Source: Solibacillus isronensis
Lineage (GTDB): Bacteria > Bacillota > Bacilli > Bacillales_A > Planococcaceae
Assembly: GCF_023715405.1 (NCBI RefSeq)
Contig: NZ_JAMBOC010000002.1
Coordinates: 310,001-374,000, forward strand
Direction of reading: 5' to 3'
DNA length: 64,000 bases
Below are positions 38,206 through 46,501 of the stretch, one piece after another (within the stretch, counting starts at the first letter, position 1; every line of letters begins with the position of its first letter). The notes under the pieces were generated by a model, which saw only the letters and a list, made by a program, of their open reading frames with translations, was not told the origin of the DNA and did not search any database. The translations under genes and the position numbers were made by a program.

Positions 38206-38763
38206 TTGACAGAAGATTTATACTCACAACGAGAGGCTATGTTATTTAGCCAAAGAGTCGCACAACTTTCGAAAGCACTATGGAAAGCTATCGAAAAAGA
38301 TTGGCAAACATGGATTAAACCTTTTGATTTAAATATTAATGAACACCATATTTTATGGATTTCATATCATTTGAAAGGTGCCTCCATTTCAGATGTAGCT
38401 AAATTTGGTGTCATGCATGTATCTACCGCTTTCAACTTTTCAAAAAAATTAGAAGAACGTGGATTACTAACTTTCTCAAAACGTGATGAAGACAAACGTA
38501 ATACATATGTTGAGTTAACTGATAAAGGCGCAGAACTCATTCTACGTATGTACGATCATTATCACGATACAGAACATACGATTTTAACAGGCGCATTGCC
38601 ATTAAAAGAACTATACGGACGTTTCCCTGAGTTTTTAGATGTAATGGCTGTTATTCGCAATATTTATGGGGATGACTTCATCGAAATATTTGAACGTTCC
38701 TTCTTTAACTTTAAAGAAACAATTGATGACAAAGGTAAGCCATCAATCACTACAACTTTATAA
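38206..38763 (+). CDS. scoC: MarR-family transition-state regulator ScoC/Hpr
   Basis: A 185-residue winged-helix repressor. The central block [51 protein letters not shown] is nearly identical to recalled B. subtilis ScoC, which controls proteases, sporulation timing and oligopeptide uptake. TTG at 38206 is chosen because AAGGTGATT is its ribosome site; the in-frame GTG at 38197 lies inside that site. The C-terminus is shorter than in B. subtilis. Confidence 0.93.
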   Translation: MTEDLYSQREAMLFSQRVAQLSKALWKAIEKDWQTWIKPFDLNINEHHILWISYHLKGASISDVAKFGVMHVSTAFNFSKKLEERGLLTFSKRDEDKRNTYVELTDKGAELILRMYDHYHDTEHTILTGALPLKELYGRFPEFLDVMAVIRNIYGDDFIEIFERSFFNFKETIDDKGKPSITTTL

Positions 38764-38773
38764 AACTCCCAGT

Positions 38774-38817
38774 AAGAAATGTCGCCAATTTAAATTGATG
38801 ACATTTCTTTTTTTATT
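38774..38817 (+). terminator. Terminator of scoC
   Basis: AAGAAATGTC...CAATTT and AATTG...GACATTTCTT pair and run into TTTTTT. Confidence 0.85.
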
Positions 38818-38903
38818 TATTATAGTTAGTTTTATGTTTAATAATGTTTCGTTAATGGAAAAGCATTATACGTCCTTTTCCATAATGTTTTAGGGGGGCT
38901 CAC

Positions 38904-39443
38904 ATGCATTGTTGGAAAACGATCAACATTGAGCGAGAGTATGGTACGGGAAGACTTGTATTATTGGCAATCACTCTTTTCGTCCTTGTATTTTGCTTTT
39001 CATACATTGCATTTAGTTTTAATTTTAACGGTAAGCATATCGATCGACATTTATGGTTAGTTTTATTAGTAATACCTTTTATTTATCCTATGCATAAATT
39101 AATACATTATTTCGCTCTCTTTCAACATAGAAAATCACTCGTCATTCGCTTTAAAATTCAACATCTCATGCCGGTTGTCCGGATGCGCCTGCAAAACGGC
39201 ATTCCAAAAAAGTCTTACCTTTTTGCACTCGTAACACCTTTTATCGTTATTAATGCTGCATTGATCGCTGGGGGCATTTACTATCCTGAATATGCGCATT
39301 ATTTCAGTGGTTTGCTCGCATTTCACTGCTGTATATGTCTTATGGATTTTTTATATGTGAAAAATTTAATGTATGCACCAAACAATGCTATAATTGAAGA
39401 AACGCCAAGAGGTTATGAAATTTTAGTTCCGCTTGATATTTAG
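38904..39443 (+). CDS. DUF3267-type membrane protein with degenerate metalloprotease motif
   Basis: Membrane protein of 179 residues with four hydrophobic segments (about 19-41, 47-65, 105-126, 133-155). The family usually carries HExxH at the end of helix 2; here the site reads H-K-L-I-H, with lysine replacing the catalytic glutamate. If the DUF3267 assignment is right, the protein is probably not an active zinc protease. It starts with ATG after AGGGGGG. A small membrane-protein gene follows after 34 bases. Confidence 0.65.
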   Translation: MHCWKTINIEREYGTGRLVLLAITLFVLVFCFSYIAFSFNFNGKHIDRHLWLVLLVIPFIYPMHKLIHYFALFQHRKSLVIRFKIQHLMPVVRMRLQNGIPKKSYLFALVTPFIVINAALIAGGIYYPEYAHYFSGLLAFHCCICLMDFLYVKNLMYAPNNAIIEETPRGYEILVPLDI

Positions 39444-39477
39444 GTTTTTATTGATGCTTTAGAGGGGAGGAATAAAT

Positions 39478-39663
39478 TTGTTACTACTTGTTGTGATCTT
39501 ATTTTCAGTAATATACTTATTCCAAATAAATCGAATGACTGCGGCGCTATGCAGTCGACGTGAAATTCCAGAAGAAAAACAGCCAAAAATTTTCCGTACG
39601 ATTAATGTACTGATTACAATTTTACTTGTAAGCATGTACGTTGAAGTACTGCTTGCCGTTTAA
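39478..39663 (+). CDS. Small two-helix membrane protein of unknown function
   Basis: A 61-residue protein with hydrophobic segments at about 1-16 and 43-60 around a basic/acidic middle (RMTAALCSRREIPEEKQPK). Start is TTG at 39478 with AGGGGAGG upstream. It probably shares a transcript with the DUF3267-type gene. I do not recognise the family. Confidence 0.6.
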   Translation: MLLLVVILFSVIYLFQINRMTAALCSRREIPEEKQPKIFRTINVLITILLVSMYVEVLLAV

Positions 39664-39713
39664 AAAAATTTTATTTATGTAATAATTTTTTTGTCCATAC
39701 TTTAATAATTGGA

Positions 39714-39754
39714 AAAGGTGTGTTAAAAGCCGTAAAGACTTTTAACACACCTTT
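39714..39754. terminator. Bidirectional terminator
   Basis: AAAGGTGTGTTAAAAG and CTTTTAACACACCTTT form a perfect 16-bp stem, between the small membrane protein gene and the YjcZ-type gene. Confidence 0.88.
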
Positions 39755-39759
39755 CTTTC

Positions 39760-39870
39760 TTAGTAGATGAAAGCTGCACCTACAATAATTAATAAGATAA
39801 ACAACACAACTAATAAAGCAAAGCCAGAGCCGTAGCCTGAGCCGCCGCCATTGTAACCTCCGCCACCCAT
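39760..39870 (-). CDS. YjcZ-family sporulation-associated micro-protein
   Basis: A 36-residue protein with a glycine/tyrosine-rich N-terminus (MGGGGYNGGGSGYGSG) and one hydrophobic helix (FALLVVLFILLIIVGAAFIY). This matches the YjcZ/SscA-like family common in spore-forming bacilli. AGGGAGGTGG precedes the ATG at 39868-39870. It is below common ORF cut-offs. A strong terminator follows. Family membership is seen in sequence; a role in the spore coat or membrane is known for some relatives only. Confidence 0.88.
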   Translation of the reverse strand: MGGGGYNGGGSGYGSGFALLVVLFILLIIVGAAFIY

Positions 39871-40017
39871 ATTGCCACCTCCCTTCTCTCTTTCTCTCAA
39901 TATCGTATGCACCTGTTGATACAAAACTTAGGCACTCTTCACATGCAACCATTTTGTTTTTAAATCGTTTATGTTATAGTTACAAGTGCATTAAAGTTAA
40001 GTTAGGAGCGTATTCAA

Positions 40018-40866
40018 ATGAAAAAGACCATTTTTGCATTAACAGTTGCTGCTTCAATCGGTTTAGCTGCATGCAGTAATCCTGGAGATGAAGTTGTCGT
40101 ATCAACAAGTGTAGGCGATATCACTCAAGAAGAATTTTATAATTCAATGAAGGACATCGCAGGTGACCAATTACTGCAACAAGTAGTAGTTGAACAGATT
40201 TTAAACGATAAATATAAAGTAACAGATGAAGAAATCGAAGAAGAATTGAAGGGTGTAAAAGAGCAGTATGGCGAGAGCTATGAGTCTGTTTTAGCACAAA
40301 GCAATTTAACGGAAGAAACGTTAAAAACAAATATTCGTTTCACATTGTTACAAGAGAAAGCTTTAAAAGATGTTGAAGTAACTGACGAGGAAATCGAAAA
40401 GTACTACAACCAAGCATCTCAAGAATTAAATGCTCGCCACATTTTAGTGGAAGATGAAGAGACTGCAAAAGAAATCAAAGCTAAATTAGATGCTGGAGAA
40501 GATTTTGCTAAACTAGCGAAAGAATTCTCAACTGATCCTGGTTCTGGAGCACAAGGCGGAGATTTAGGTTGGTTTACAGTAGGTACAATGGTGCCTGAAT
40601 TCAACGATGCTGCATATGCATTGGAAATCGATGAAATCAGCGAGCCTGTACAATCTGAACATGGTTTCCACATCATTCAAGTGACTGAAAAACGTGATGT
40701 TAAAGATTACGGTAAACTTGAAGACAAAAAAGAAGAAATCCGTGAGTCAATTGCAGCTACAAAAGCTGATTGGAACACGAAAATGGCAGAGTTAATCAAC
40801 GATGCAGATGTAAAAGTTAAAGACAAAGATTTAAAAGACGCATTTTCAGGCTTCAAAGCTGAATAA
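40018..40866 (+). CDS. prsA: Foldase lipoprotein PrsA
   Basis: Lipid-anchored parvulin-type peptidyl-prolyl isomerase (282 residues) that folds exported proteins outside the membrane. The signal peptide ends in lipobox LAAC. The N-terminal SurA-like helical region is followed by the rotamase domain (about 138-228, ARHILVEDEETAKEI...GGDLGWFTVGTMVPEF...VQSEHGFHIIQV). The C-terminus is charged and helical. Essential in B. subtilis. Single gene with its own terminator; ScoC, encoded nearby, also affects secretion. Confidence 0.96.
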   Translation: MKKTIFALTVAASIGLAACSNPGDEVVVSTSVGDITQEEFYNSMKDIAGDQLLQQVVVEQILNDKYKVTDEEIEEELKGVKEQYGESYESVLAQSNLTEETLKTNIRFTLLQEKALKDVEVTDEEIEKYYNQASQELNARHILVEDEETAKEIKAKLDAGEDFAKLAKEFSTDPGSGAQGGDLGWFTVGTMVPEFNDAAYALEIDEISEPVQSEHGFHIIQVTEKRDVKDYGKLEDKKEEIRESIAATKADWNTKMAELINDADVKVKDKDLKDAFSGFKAE

Positions 40867-40880
40867 TCGTTGACATATGA

Positions 40881-40913
40881 ATGCGAGACCCACAAACGGG
40901 TCTCGCATTTTTT
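40881..40913. terminator. Terminator between prsA and the zinc-ribbon gene
   Basis: GCGAGACCC pairs with GGGTCTCGC around ACAAAC and runs into ATTTTTT on the plus strand. Confidence 0.88.
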
Positions 40914-41250
40914 AGTTTTTCTTTACGAATTCCGATTTCAGCTTCATTGCACCAAAACCGTCGATTTTACAATCAATATTGTGGTCGCCTTCTACAAGTC
41001 GAATGTTTTTAACACGTGTACCGATTTTTAACGTAGAGGAGCTTCCCTTTACTTTTAAATCCTTTACAACTGTTACGGTATCACCATCAGCCAACAGGTT
41101 ACCGTTTACATCACGAACGACTAATCCTTCTTCTTGCACTGTTTCAACTGCTTGAGACCATTCATGCGCACATTCCGGGCACACATAATTTTGTCCATCT
41201 TCATACGTATACTCTGATCCGCATTCCGGGCATTTCGGTAATTGTTCCAT
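40912..41250 (-). CDS. YjdM/PhnA-family zinc-ribbon protein
   Basis: A 112-residue protein with an N-terminal zinc ribbon ([21 protein letters not shown]) and a C-terminal SH3-like PhnA domain (residues 45-112, [25 protein letters not shown]). Often named alkylphosphonate utilisation protein from the E. coli phn locus, although no phosphonate genes occur here and the name is probably not meaningful. The function is unknown. Confidence 0.88.
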   Translation of the reverse strand: MEQLPKCPECGSEYTYEDGQNYVCPECAHEWSQAVETVQEEGLVVRDVNGNLLADGDTVTVVKDLKVKGSSSTLKIGTRVKNIRLVEGDHNIDCKIDGFGAMKLKSEFVKKN

Positions 41251-41499
41251 TTTTATTTACCTCCTGTATTTCATCCCCTCTATACTCGCATAGTTCCTGT
41301 TTATAAACAAGGTTATAAAAGTAAATATGCTCAAAACACGAACATTCCCTTTTCCTTTGTGACAAAAATCTATAAATTTTCTATAAGTTCTTCTCTTTTA
41401 TGACTATTAAAAAAATAATTTCAAGAATTTTCACATATTTGTTCGGAAAGGGTATATTATCAATTTATATTCTAATTCTAAAATTCAGGAGTGATTGCA

Positions 41500-42597
41500 T
41501 TGACAGTAACAACTAAACGCGCATTTAACTTTAATGCTGGTCCATCGGCATTACCATTAGAAGTTTTACAAAAAGCACAGGCAGAGCTAGTAGATTTTAA
41601 AGGTACTGGTATGTCTGTAATGGAATTAAGCCACCGTAGCGCTGCATTTGAAGAAGTACATAATGAAGCGATTGCAAATTTACGCCAATTATATGAAATC
41701 CCTGAAAACTATGAAGTACTATTTTTACAAGGCGGAGCAAGCCTTCAATTTTCAATGATTCCAATGAACTTCTTAAGTGAAGGTCAAAAGGCGAGCTATA
41801 TCCAAACAGGTGCATGGTCAGAAAAAGCCTTTGCAGAAGCGAAGCTATTCGGGACACCTGTAGAGGCAGCAAGCTCAAAAAGCAATAACTACAAAAATAT
41901 CCCGGCTCTTTCAGATATCCAAATCGATGAAGATACAGCATACCTTCACTTAACATCAAACAATACAATTTTCGGGACACAATGGAAAACATTCCCGACT
42001 ACTGGTGACCTTCCACTAATTGCGGACATGTCTTCTGATATTTTATCGAAGAAAATTGATGTATCGAATTTTGCCATGATTTATGCAGGTGCACAGAAAA
42101 ACTTAGGTCCTTCAGGTGTAACTGTTGTCATCATCCGTAAAGATTTTCTTGAAAAAGCAAATTCAAATATCCCGACAATGCTGAAATACGCAACACATTC
42201 TAAAAATAACTCGTTGTACAATACGCCTCCTACTTTCGGTATTTATATGTTAGGCGAAGTATTAAAATGGGTGAAAGCTGAAGGTGGCTTAGAAGCGATC
42301 GAGCAGCGTAATGAAGAAAAGGCGAAGTTTATTTATGATGTAATCGACAATTCGAACGGCTTCTACTACGGGCATGCAACTGAAGATTCACGTTCATTGA
42401 TGAACATTACGTTCCGTGTAGCAGATGAAGAGCTGGAGAAAAAGTTCCTTGCTGAAGCAAAAACAGCCGGATTTGTCGGTTTAAACGGTCACCGTTCTGT
42501 AGGAGGCTGCCGCGCTTCTACTTACAACGCTGTCCCAGTCGAAACATGCAAAGCCCTTGCTGATTTCATGTTGAAATTCCAGCAGGCTAATCAATAA
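41500..42597 (+). CDS. serC: Phosphoserine aminotransferase
   Basis: PLP enzyme (365 residues) converting 3-phosphohydroxypyruvate to phosphoserine; it also serves pyridoxal synthesis in some bacteria. N-terminal FNFNAGPSALPLEVL, the PLP-lysine region IYAGAQKNLGPSGVT and the C-terminal GHRSVGGCRASTYN are intact. TTG at 41500 is the start (AGGAGTGATTGC upstream), the same start context as scoC. serA is 6.3 kb downstream with its own T-box, so the two are regulated apart. No T-box precedes serC. Confidence 0.95.
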   Translation: MTVTTKRAFNFNAGPSALPLEVLQKAQAELVDFKGTGMSVMELSHRSAAFEEVHNEAIANLRQLYEIPENYEVLFLQGGASLQFSMIPMNFLSEGQKASYIQTGAWSEKAFAEAKLFGTPVEAASSKSNNYKNIPALSDIQIDEDTAYLHLTSNNTIFGTQWKTFPTTGDLPLIADMSSDILSKKIDVSNFAMIYAGAQKNLGPSGVTVVIIRKDFLEKANSNIPTMLKYATHSKNNSLYNTPPTFGIYMLGEVLKWVKAEGGLEAIEQRNEEKAKFIYDVIDNSNGFYYGHATEDSRSLMNITFRVADEELEKKFLAEAKTAGFVGLNGHRSVGGCRASTYNAVPVETCKALADFMLKFQQANQ

Positions 42598-42622
42598 CAA
42601 GTAAAACCATAACTCATAATTA

Positions 42623-42660
42623 AAGGCCGTTCAAATTTTTAGAATTTGAACGGCCTTGTT
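42623..42660 (+). terminator. Terminator of serC
   Basis: AAGGCCGTTCAAATT pairs with AATTTGAACGGCCTT in a near-perfect 15-bp stem. Confidence 0.88.
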
Positions 42661-42680
42661 TAGTTCCTGCTCTTTATACA

Positions 42681-42835
42681 TTGTTCTCCGTTACGGCGGA
42701 CGCTTTCCTGGGGGCACGAGGCCAACACGATGTTGGTCACAAAAGCGTTGCCACAGGACGTGGCGCTCCTAGCTTTTGTTCCAAGTCTCTCCCACGTGCT
42801 TTTCCCCTGGGAGTCGCCGCCTTGACTCCGAACAA
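42681..42835 (+). repeat. GC-rich intergenic repeat, copy 3 (diverged)
   Basis: A 155-base element with terminal TTGTTC/GAACAA. Long imperfect arms (GGCGGACGCTTTCC...CACG against CGTG...GGGAGTCGCCGCC) can fold it end to end. The core GGACGCTTTCC and the GGGAGTCGCC block are shared with copies 1 and 2, but the middle differs. It fills most of the serC-yhaM gap. Confidence 0.75.
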
Positions 42836-42848
42836 CTAAATTTTCAGC

Positions 42849-43784
42849 TTAAATCATCGGTTTGTAGAATGAACGGTTATCTAATGGGAATAGACGCTCT
42901 GTAAATTCACCCGGCTTCGTTTTATCAAGGGCACGTGTCAGCATATTCATCTTCGCATCGATATTATCAATATAGTGCAGAATTTCCGCTTCCTGAATCA
43001 TAGGCTTTTTCGGGCTGCCCCACTCTTCTTTTCCGTGATGTGACAACACTAAATGTTGAAGCAGCATCACTTCTTCACCTTCGATTTTCAGCTCATTGGC
43101 AGCTTGACCAATTTCATTGACCATAATCGAAATATGACCAAGCAAGTTGCCTTCCACCGTATACATAGTACCTACCGGACCGCTCAGCTCAATGACCTTA
43201 CCGATATCATGTAAAATAACCCCTGCATATAATAAATCACGGTTCAGCGTTGGATATAGATTACAAATCGCCTCACTTAATTTAAGCATCGATACAACAT
43301 GGTCAAGTAAGCCTGACGCATAGTCATGGTGATTTTTAGTTGCTGCAGGGTAAATCAGTATTTGATCTTGATATTTTTTTGTAAGATTGCGTGTAATACG
43401 CGAGATATTCGGATTTTGAATTTGAAAGAAGTACTGTGTCAGCTCTTCAAATAATTGTTCCTTTGGCACCGCAGACGTTGGCAAAAGATCGCTGATTTGA
43501 ACGCCTTCCTCATCACGTGCAGGTCGGATTTGTTTCACACGCAGTTGGTTTTTTCCACGATAGTCGTGAATCTCTCCCCCAACTTTCACAATAACCTGTG
43601 CACGGTATAGATTTTCATGTTCCTCGTTTGTATCCCATAGCTTCGCTTCAATATCGCCGCTACGATCCTGTAAAATTAGTGACATAAAAGGCTTACCGAC
43701 AGTCGTTACGCCTTTTTTTGCTTCTTTTATCAATAAATATTGGTCCACTTGTTCACCAGGTTGGAGTTTTGTAATTCCATTCAC
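42849..43784 (-). CDS. yhaM: 3'-5' exoribonuclease YhaM
   Basis: Metal-dependent exonuclease of 311 residues that trims RNA 3' ends and helps DNA replication in bacilli. It has an N-terminal OB-fold (about 10-90, [14 protein letters not shown]...[16 protein letters not shown]). The HD domain follows (about 155-280), with [17 protein letters not shown] and ILHDIGKV, the metal ligands, and [17 protein letters not shown] at 43782-43784 is chosen: AAAGGGG is 9 bases upstream, whereas the in-frame TTG two codons earlier is too close. Confidence 0.94.
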   Translation of the reverse strand: MNGITKLQPGEQVDQYLLIKEAKKGVTTVGKPFMSLILQDRSGDIEAKLWDTNEEHENLYRAQVIVKVGGEIHDYRGKNQLRVKQIRPARDEEGVQISDLLPTSAVPKEQLFEELTQYFFQIQNPNISRITRNLTKKYQDQILIYPAATKNHHDYASGLLDHVVSMLKLSEAICNLYPTLNRDLLYAGVILHDIGKVIELSGPVGTMYTVEGNLLGHISIMVNEIGQAANELKIEGEEVMLLQHLVLSHHGKEEWGSPKKPMIQEAEILHYIDNIDAKMNMLTRALDKTKPGEFTERLFPLDNRSFYKPMI

Positions 43785-44065
43785 AAGCAATCGCCCCTTT
43801 ATAACTCTATTACAATTTATTGTAACATGTATATGCGTTATTTATCGATTAAAAGACTATCAATTGCTCCTCCGTTACCGAAAGCTGAATTTTTTTCACA
43901 AAATAGCGTTTAGCAACCCAAAAATCCGGGTAAATTTCGATGAATTAAAATGTTCATGAACAGTTCATAAACTGCAAATATTTCTCGAATAATGATAGCT
44001 GCTTCGTGAATTTTCGGAAAATTTCTAGTATAATTATATTATCTTGCTTATAAAGGGTGGTTTAA

Positions 44066-44251
44066 ATGGAGAATTATCGTTTTACTGCATTTGAAAAAAC
44101 TGGGGAAACATTATTTGATGAAGTGTGGAATTTCGCAAACGATGATGCTGCAAAAATCGAAGGTCAAAAGCAAATCGAAGAAAAAGGTATTGCTGAGAAA
44201 ACACACCGATTAGTAAACTCATCAGGTAAATTAATTTTATTCCACGTTTAA
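44066..44251 (+). CDS. yhzD: YhzD-like small protein
   Basis: A 61-residue protein: MENYRFTAFEKTGETLFDE, then AKIEGQKQIEEKGIAEKTHRLVNSSGKLILFHV split over the C-terminal half. This resembles recalled B. subtilis YhzD (same length, same THRL...GKL.LFH ending), which also sits next to yhaM. AAAGGGTGG precedes the ATG and TATAAT lies about 35 bases upstream. Function is unknown. Confidence 0.8.
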   Translation: MENYRFTAFEKTGETLFDEVWNFANDDAAKIEGQKQIEEKGIAEKTHRLVNSSGKLILFHV

Positions 44252-44275
44252 AATTAAACGTACATAATGAAACTA

Positions 44276-44320
44276 TCAATCCGGCTTTTACCGGTAGTTG
44301 ATCTTCCGCCTATGCGGGAT
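44276..44320 (+). other. Pair of small hairpins after yhzD
   Basis: ATCAA-T-CCGG...CCGG-TAG-TTGAT forms one stem, CCGC-CTAT-GCGG a second, just before the strong terminator. They may form a structured 3' end of the yhzD message. Confidence 0.35.
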
Positions 44321-44324
44321 AAAT

Positions 44325-44355
44325 AAGAGGTGCCCTGAAATTCAGGGCACCTCTT
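44325..44355. terminator. Perfect bidirectional terminator
   Basis: AAGAGGTGCCCTGAA and TTCAGGGCACCTCTT form a 15-bp perfect stem with a single spacer base between the convergent yhzD and the unknown gene. Confidence 0.9.
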
Positions 44356-44357
44356 TA

Positions 44358-45527
44358 TTATACTAAACGTTTGATCGCCCCATAGAGCTCTTCATTTGTT
44401 GGTACTTGCAAATACATGCGCAGCCTTACAATACGATTCAATTCCTTTTCAATCATACATCGTGCATACGTCACACGATCTTCAGTAGCATACATCTTCC
44501 GGAACTCTTCCTGCATATTATACATTTCATTAAAATCGCTTAACACTAGTTGAAGTTCTTTTTCATTTAATAGATATTGCTCTACTAAATTGACAAGCTC
44601 CTCATTAAAGATCTCCAGCATTTTAACGGCATCATCTTTTATAAATAGATCAAGCACTTTTTTGACAAGCGTCGTCGTCAATATACTCCCTATAATAAGA
44701 CCGATGATCCCGCCGATTAAGCTAATGACAGTTGTACTAACATTCGGAATCGATAAGCCGACTCCTCCACCTACGATTAAACCAATAATACTCCCTGCAA
44801 CACTTGCAGCCGTTTTGGAAATATTTTTAAATAGCTGTGCCGGAGACATCTGCTTTTTAATTGCGCGAATTATATCGACGCTCGACATGACACCTGTTAC
44901 GATTGCTCCTGTTACAACATTTGCATTCAGTAATGTGATAGCTTTTTTAGCTATAACAGAGCTGTACATCGCCTTTTTCGTGGCCGTACTAGCCATCCTC
45001 TTCACTACTGCTTTTGCACCGTTTTTCTTTACGGCACTTGCAATACCTTCATCCAGCTCAATATGGTCAACAATATTCAGGTTGTCGATTTGCTTTTCAA
45101 TAATTTCTTCAGCAAATGGCTCTCCTATAACTGTTAAACCTGTCAGTACAGCATTTTCAACTGCGGTACCTCGTTCTGCACCATTCCACTTACTTTGGGC
45201 GAAAGAAATTGCGGTACTCATTCCGATCGTTTCTTTCTTAAAATCGATGCAGCCTCTTTCATCAATGACTAGATTATGGATATTTCCAGCATCTAATATG
45301 TGACGAACTTGCTCATATGTGAATGCACCTTGTTTAATAATATCGCTATTATTAAAATGTGCATGTATTTCATTATATTGCTCAAAAGGAACTTCCAAGT
45401 AATTACTTTGTTCCTGATCTAGCTGTTTTAGTTCAATTTCGCAAATTGCAATCGCATCATTTACATTGGGACAATACACATTGTGTACGATTTGTCGCCG
45501 GTTGTTTGATAGCCAAATTTGGTCCAT
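44358..45527 (-). CDS. Unknown protein with glycine-zipper membrane segments
   Basis: A 389-residue protein I do not recognise. Residues 1-195 are soluble-looking and mixed alpha/beta. Three hydrophobic stretches follow: about 201-221, 241-258 (AGSIIGLIVGGGVGLSI) and 264-287 (ISLIGGIIGLIIGSILTTT). The last two are rich in GxxxG, typical of helix packing or pore-forming segments. The C-terminal 100 residues are charged and helical with no Cys motif. There is no signal peptide. It is single, with a GAGGTAACTT ribosome site, between a shared terminator and its own AT-rich promoter region. It has no counterpart in the recalled B. subtilis yha neighbourhood, suggesting an insertion. Confidence 0.8.
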   Translation of the reverse strand: MDQIWLSNNRRQIVHNVYCPNVNDAIAICEIELKQLDQEQSNYLEVPFEQYNEIHAHFNNSDIIKQGAFTYEQVRHILDAGNIHNLVIDERGCIDFKKETIGMSTAISFAQSKWNGAERGTAVENAVLTGLTVIGEPFAEEIIEKQIDNLNIVDHIELDEGIASAVKKNGAKAVVKRMASTATKKAMYSSVIAKKAITLLNANVVTGAIVTGVMSSVDIIRAIKKQMSPAQLFKNISKTAASVAGSIIGLIVGGGVGLSIPNVSTTVISLIGGIIGLIIGSILTTTLVKKVLDLFIKDDAVKMLEIFNEELVNLVEQYLLNEKELQLVLSDFNEMYNMQEEFRKMYATEDRVTYARCMIEKELNRIVRLRMYLQVPTNEELYGAIKRLV

Positions 45528-45652
45528 GAAGTTACCTCCATTTTTCGTCTTTCACTATCATATAAGCATTCGGTAATGTTGTACAGTAATATTTTATTTC
45601 CCAATAAAAAAGAAGGAGCCAGCGTTGTTTCACCAGCATCCTCCGATATTAT

Positions 45653-46435
45653 TTACTTTCCTTCAAATTGCGGCATTCTCTTTCCAACGAAAGCCTGAAT
45701 ACCTTCTAAATGGTCTTGTGTTTGGCGCATTTTCACCTGTCCTGCCGATTCGCCTTCCAATATCTGCTCTAACACAGGCAAGTTCGCATTATGCAATATC
45801 AGCTTAGTTTCAATCTTCGCCAAAATTGGTGATGCTAACAGCTTGCCAACAAGTTGGTCAACTGTTACTAATGCCTGACCATCTTCCACATTATAATCAA
45901 TGAGTCCTAATGTTAACGCTTCATCGCCGCTTAACACTTTTCCTTCCCATATCATTTGCTTTGCTTTTGGTGTCCCGAGACGTTCCTTCATAAAGAAGTG
46001 TCCTGCACCGTCAGGAACTAAACCGATTCCGATAAAGTTCATCGCTAATTTACTAGATTGCTCCGCAACGATGATATCGCTTCCTAATGCCAGACTAAAT
46101 CCTAAACCGGCTGCAGCTCCATGAATTTGTGCAATCGTAATCATCGGAAGTGTATAGTAAGCCTTCACTAAACGTGAAATGTCTTGCATAATTGTTCCAA
46201 AATCAGAAAAGTCGTCTGATGAAACCATCATTTTTACATCGCCACCAGCAGAGAAGACTCTCCCTTCCCCTCTAATGATAAGAATTTGAATATCCTTTTC
46301 ATTATGTAGCGCTTCAAAGCAATCCGCCAACTCGCGCATCATCGTAAAATCCATTGCATTCATAGCATTTGGGCGATTTAATGTTAATGTTGCTTTTCGC
46401 TCCGCAATTTCCAAGTTAATTGTTTCAAAATTCAA
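45653..46435 (-). CDS. yhaR: Enoyl-CoA hydratase/isomerase family protein, YhaR-like
   Basis: Crotonase-fold protein of 260 residues. The oxyanion-hole motif VFSAGGDVKMM is intact. The second glycine loop reads IGLVPDGAGHFFMKERLG, as in PaaG/YhaR-type isomerases and not PGAGGTQRL of classical hydratases, so an isomerase activity is plausible. Start is TTG at 46433-46435 with AAGGGGTG upstream. A good FadR-like operator lies 17 bases before the start, supporting a role in fatty-acid breakdown. Confidence 0.85.
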   Translation of the reverse strand: MNFETINLEIAERKATLTLNRPNAMNAMDFTMMRELADCFEALHNEKDIQILIIRGEGRVFSAGGDVKMMVSSDDFSDFGTIMQDISRLVKAYYTLPMITIAQIHGAAAGLGFSLALGSDIIVAEQSSKLAMNFIGIGLVPDGAGHFFMKERLGTPKAKQMIWEGKVLSGDEALTLGLIDYNVEDGQALVTVDQLVGKLLASPILAKIETKLILHNANLPVLEQILEGESAGQVKMRQTQDHLEGIQAFVGKRMPQFEGK

Positions 46436-46451
46436 TTGTATACACCCCTTA

Positions 46452-46469
46452 TTTATGAATAATCATTCA
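46452..46469. promoter_or_regulatory. FadR-like operator upstream of yhaR
   Basis: TTTATGAATAATCATTCA read on the minus strand matches the recalled B. subtilis FadR consensus TGAATGANTANTCATTCA at all but two fixed positions. It sits just before the ribosome site. Confidence 0.6.
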
Positions 46470-46501
46470 TTTCGACAAATGACTTCATATCTCCTTTATT
46501 T

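Noticed and set aside
39671..39952. A 93-residue minus-strand frame rich in Arg/Trp/Leu
   Set aside because: It is an out-of-frame reading of the YjcZ-type gene (39760-39870), which has the proper ribosome site and family sequence, and it also crosses a strong terminator.
9426..42835. The GC-rich repeats considered as a CRISPR array or an integron attC series
   Set aside because: The copies are tens of kilobases apart, variable in length, and lack spacers, cas genes or an integrase.
44590..45303. A 237-residue open frame on the plus strand
   Set aside because: It lies fully antisense to the glycine-zipper gene, lacks a ribosome site and has a composition typical of a reverse-complement shadow (Ser/Ile/Thr/Pro-rich).
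45605..45645. Possible terminator after the YhaR-like gene
   Set aside because: GGAG...CTCC pairing is only 4 bp with poor inner pairing, although a T-rich stretch follows on the minus strand.
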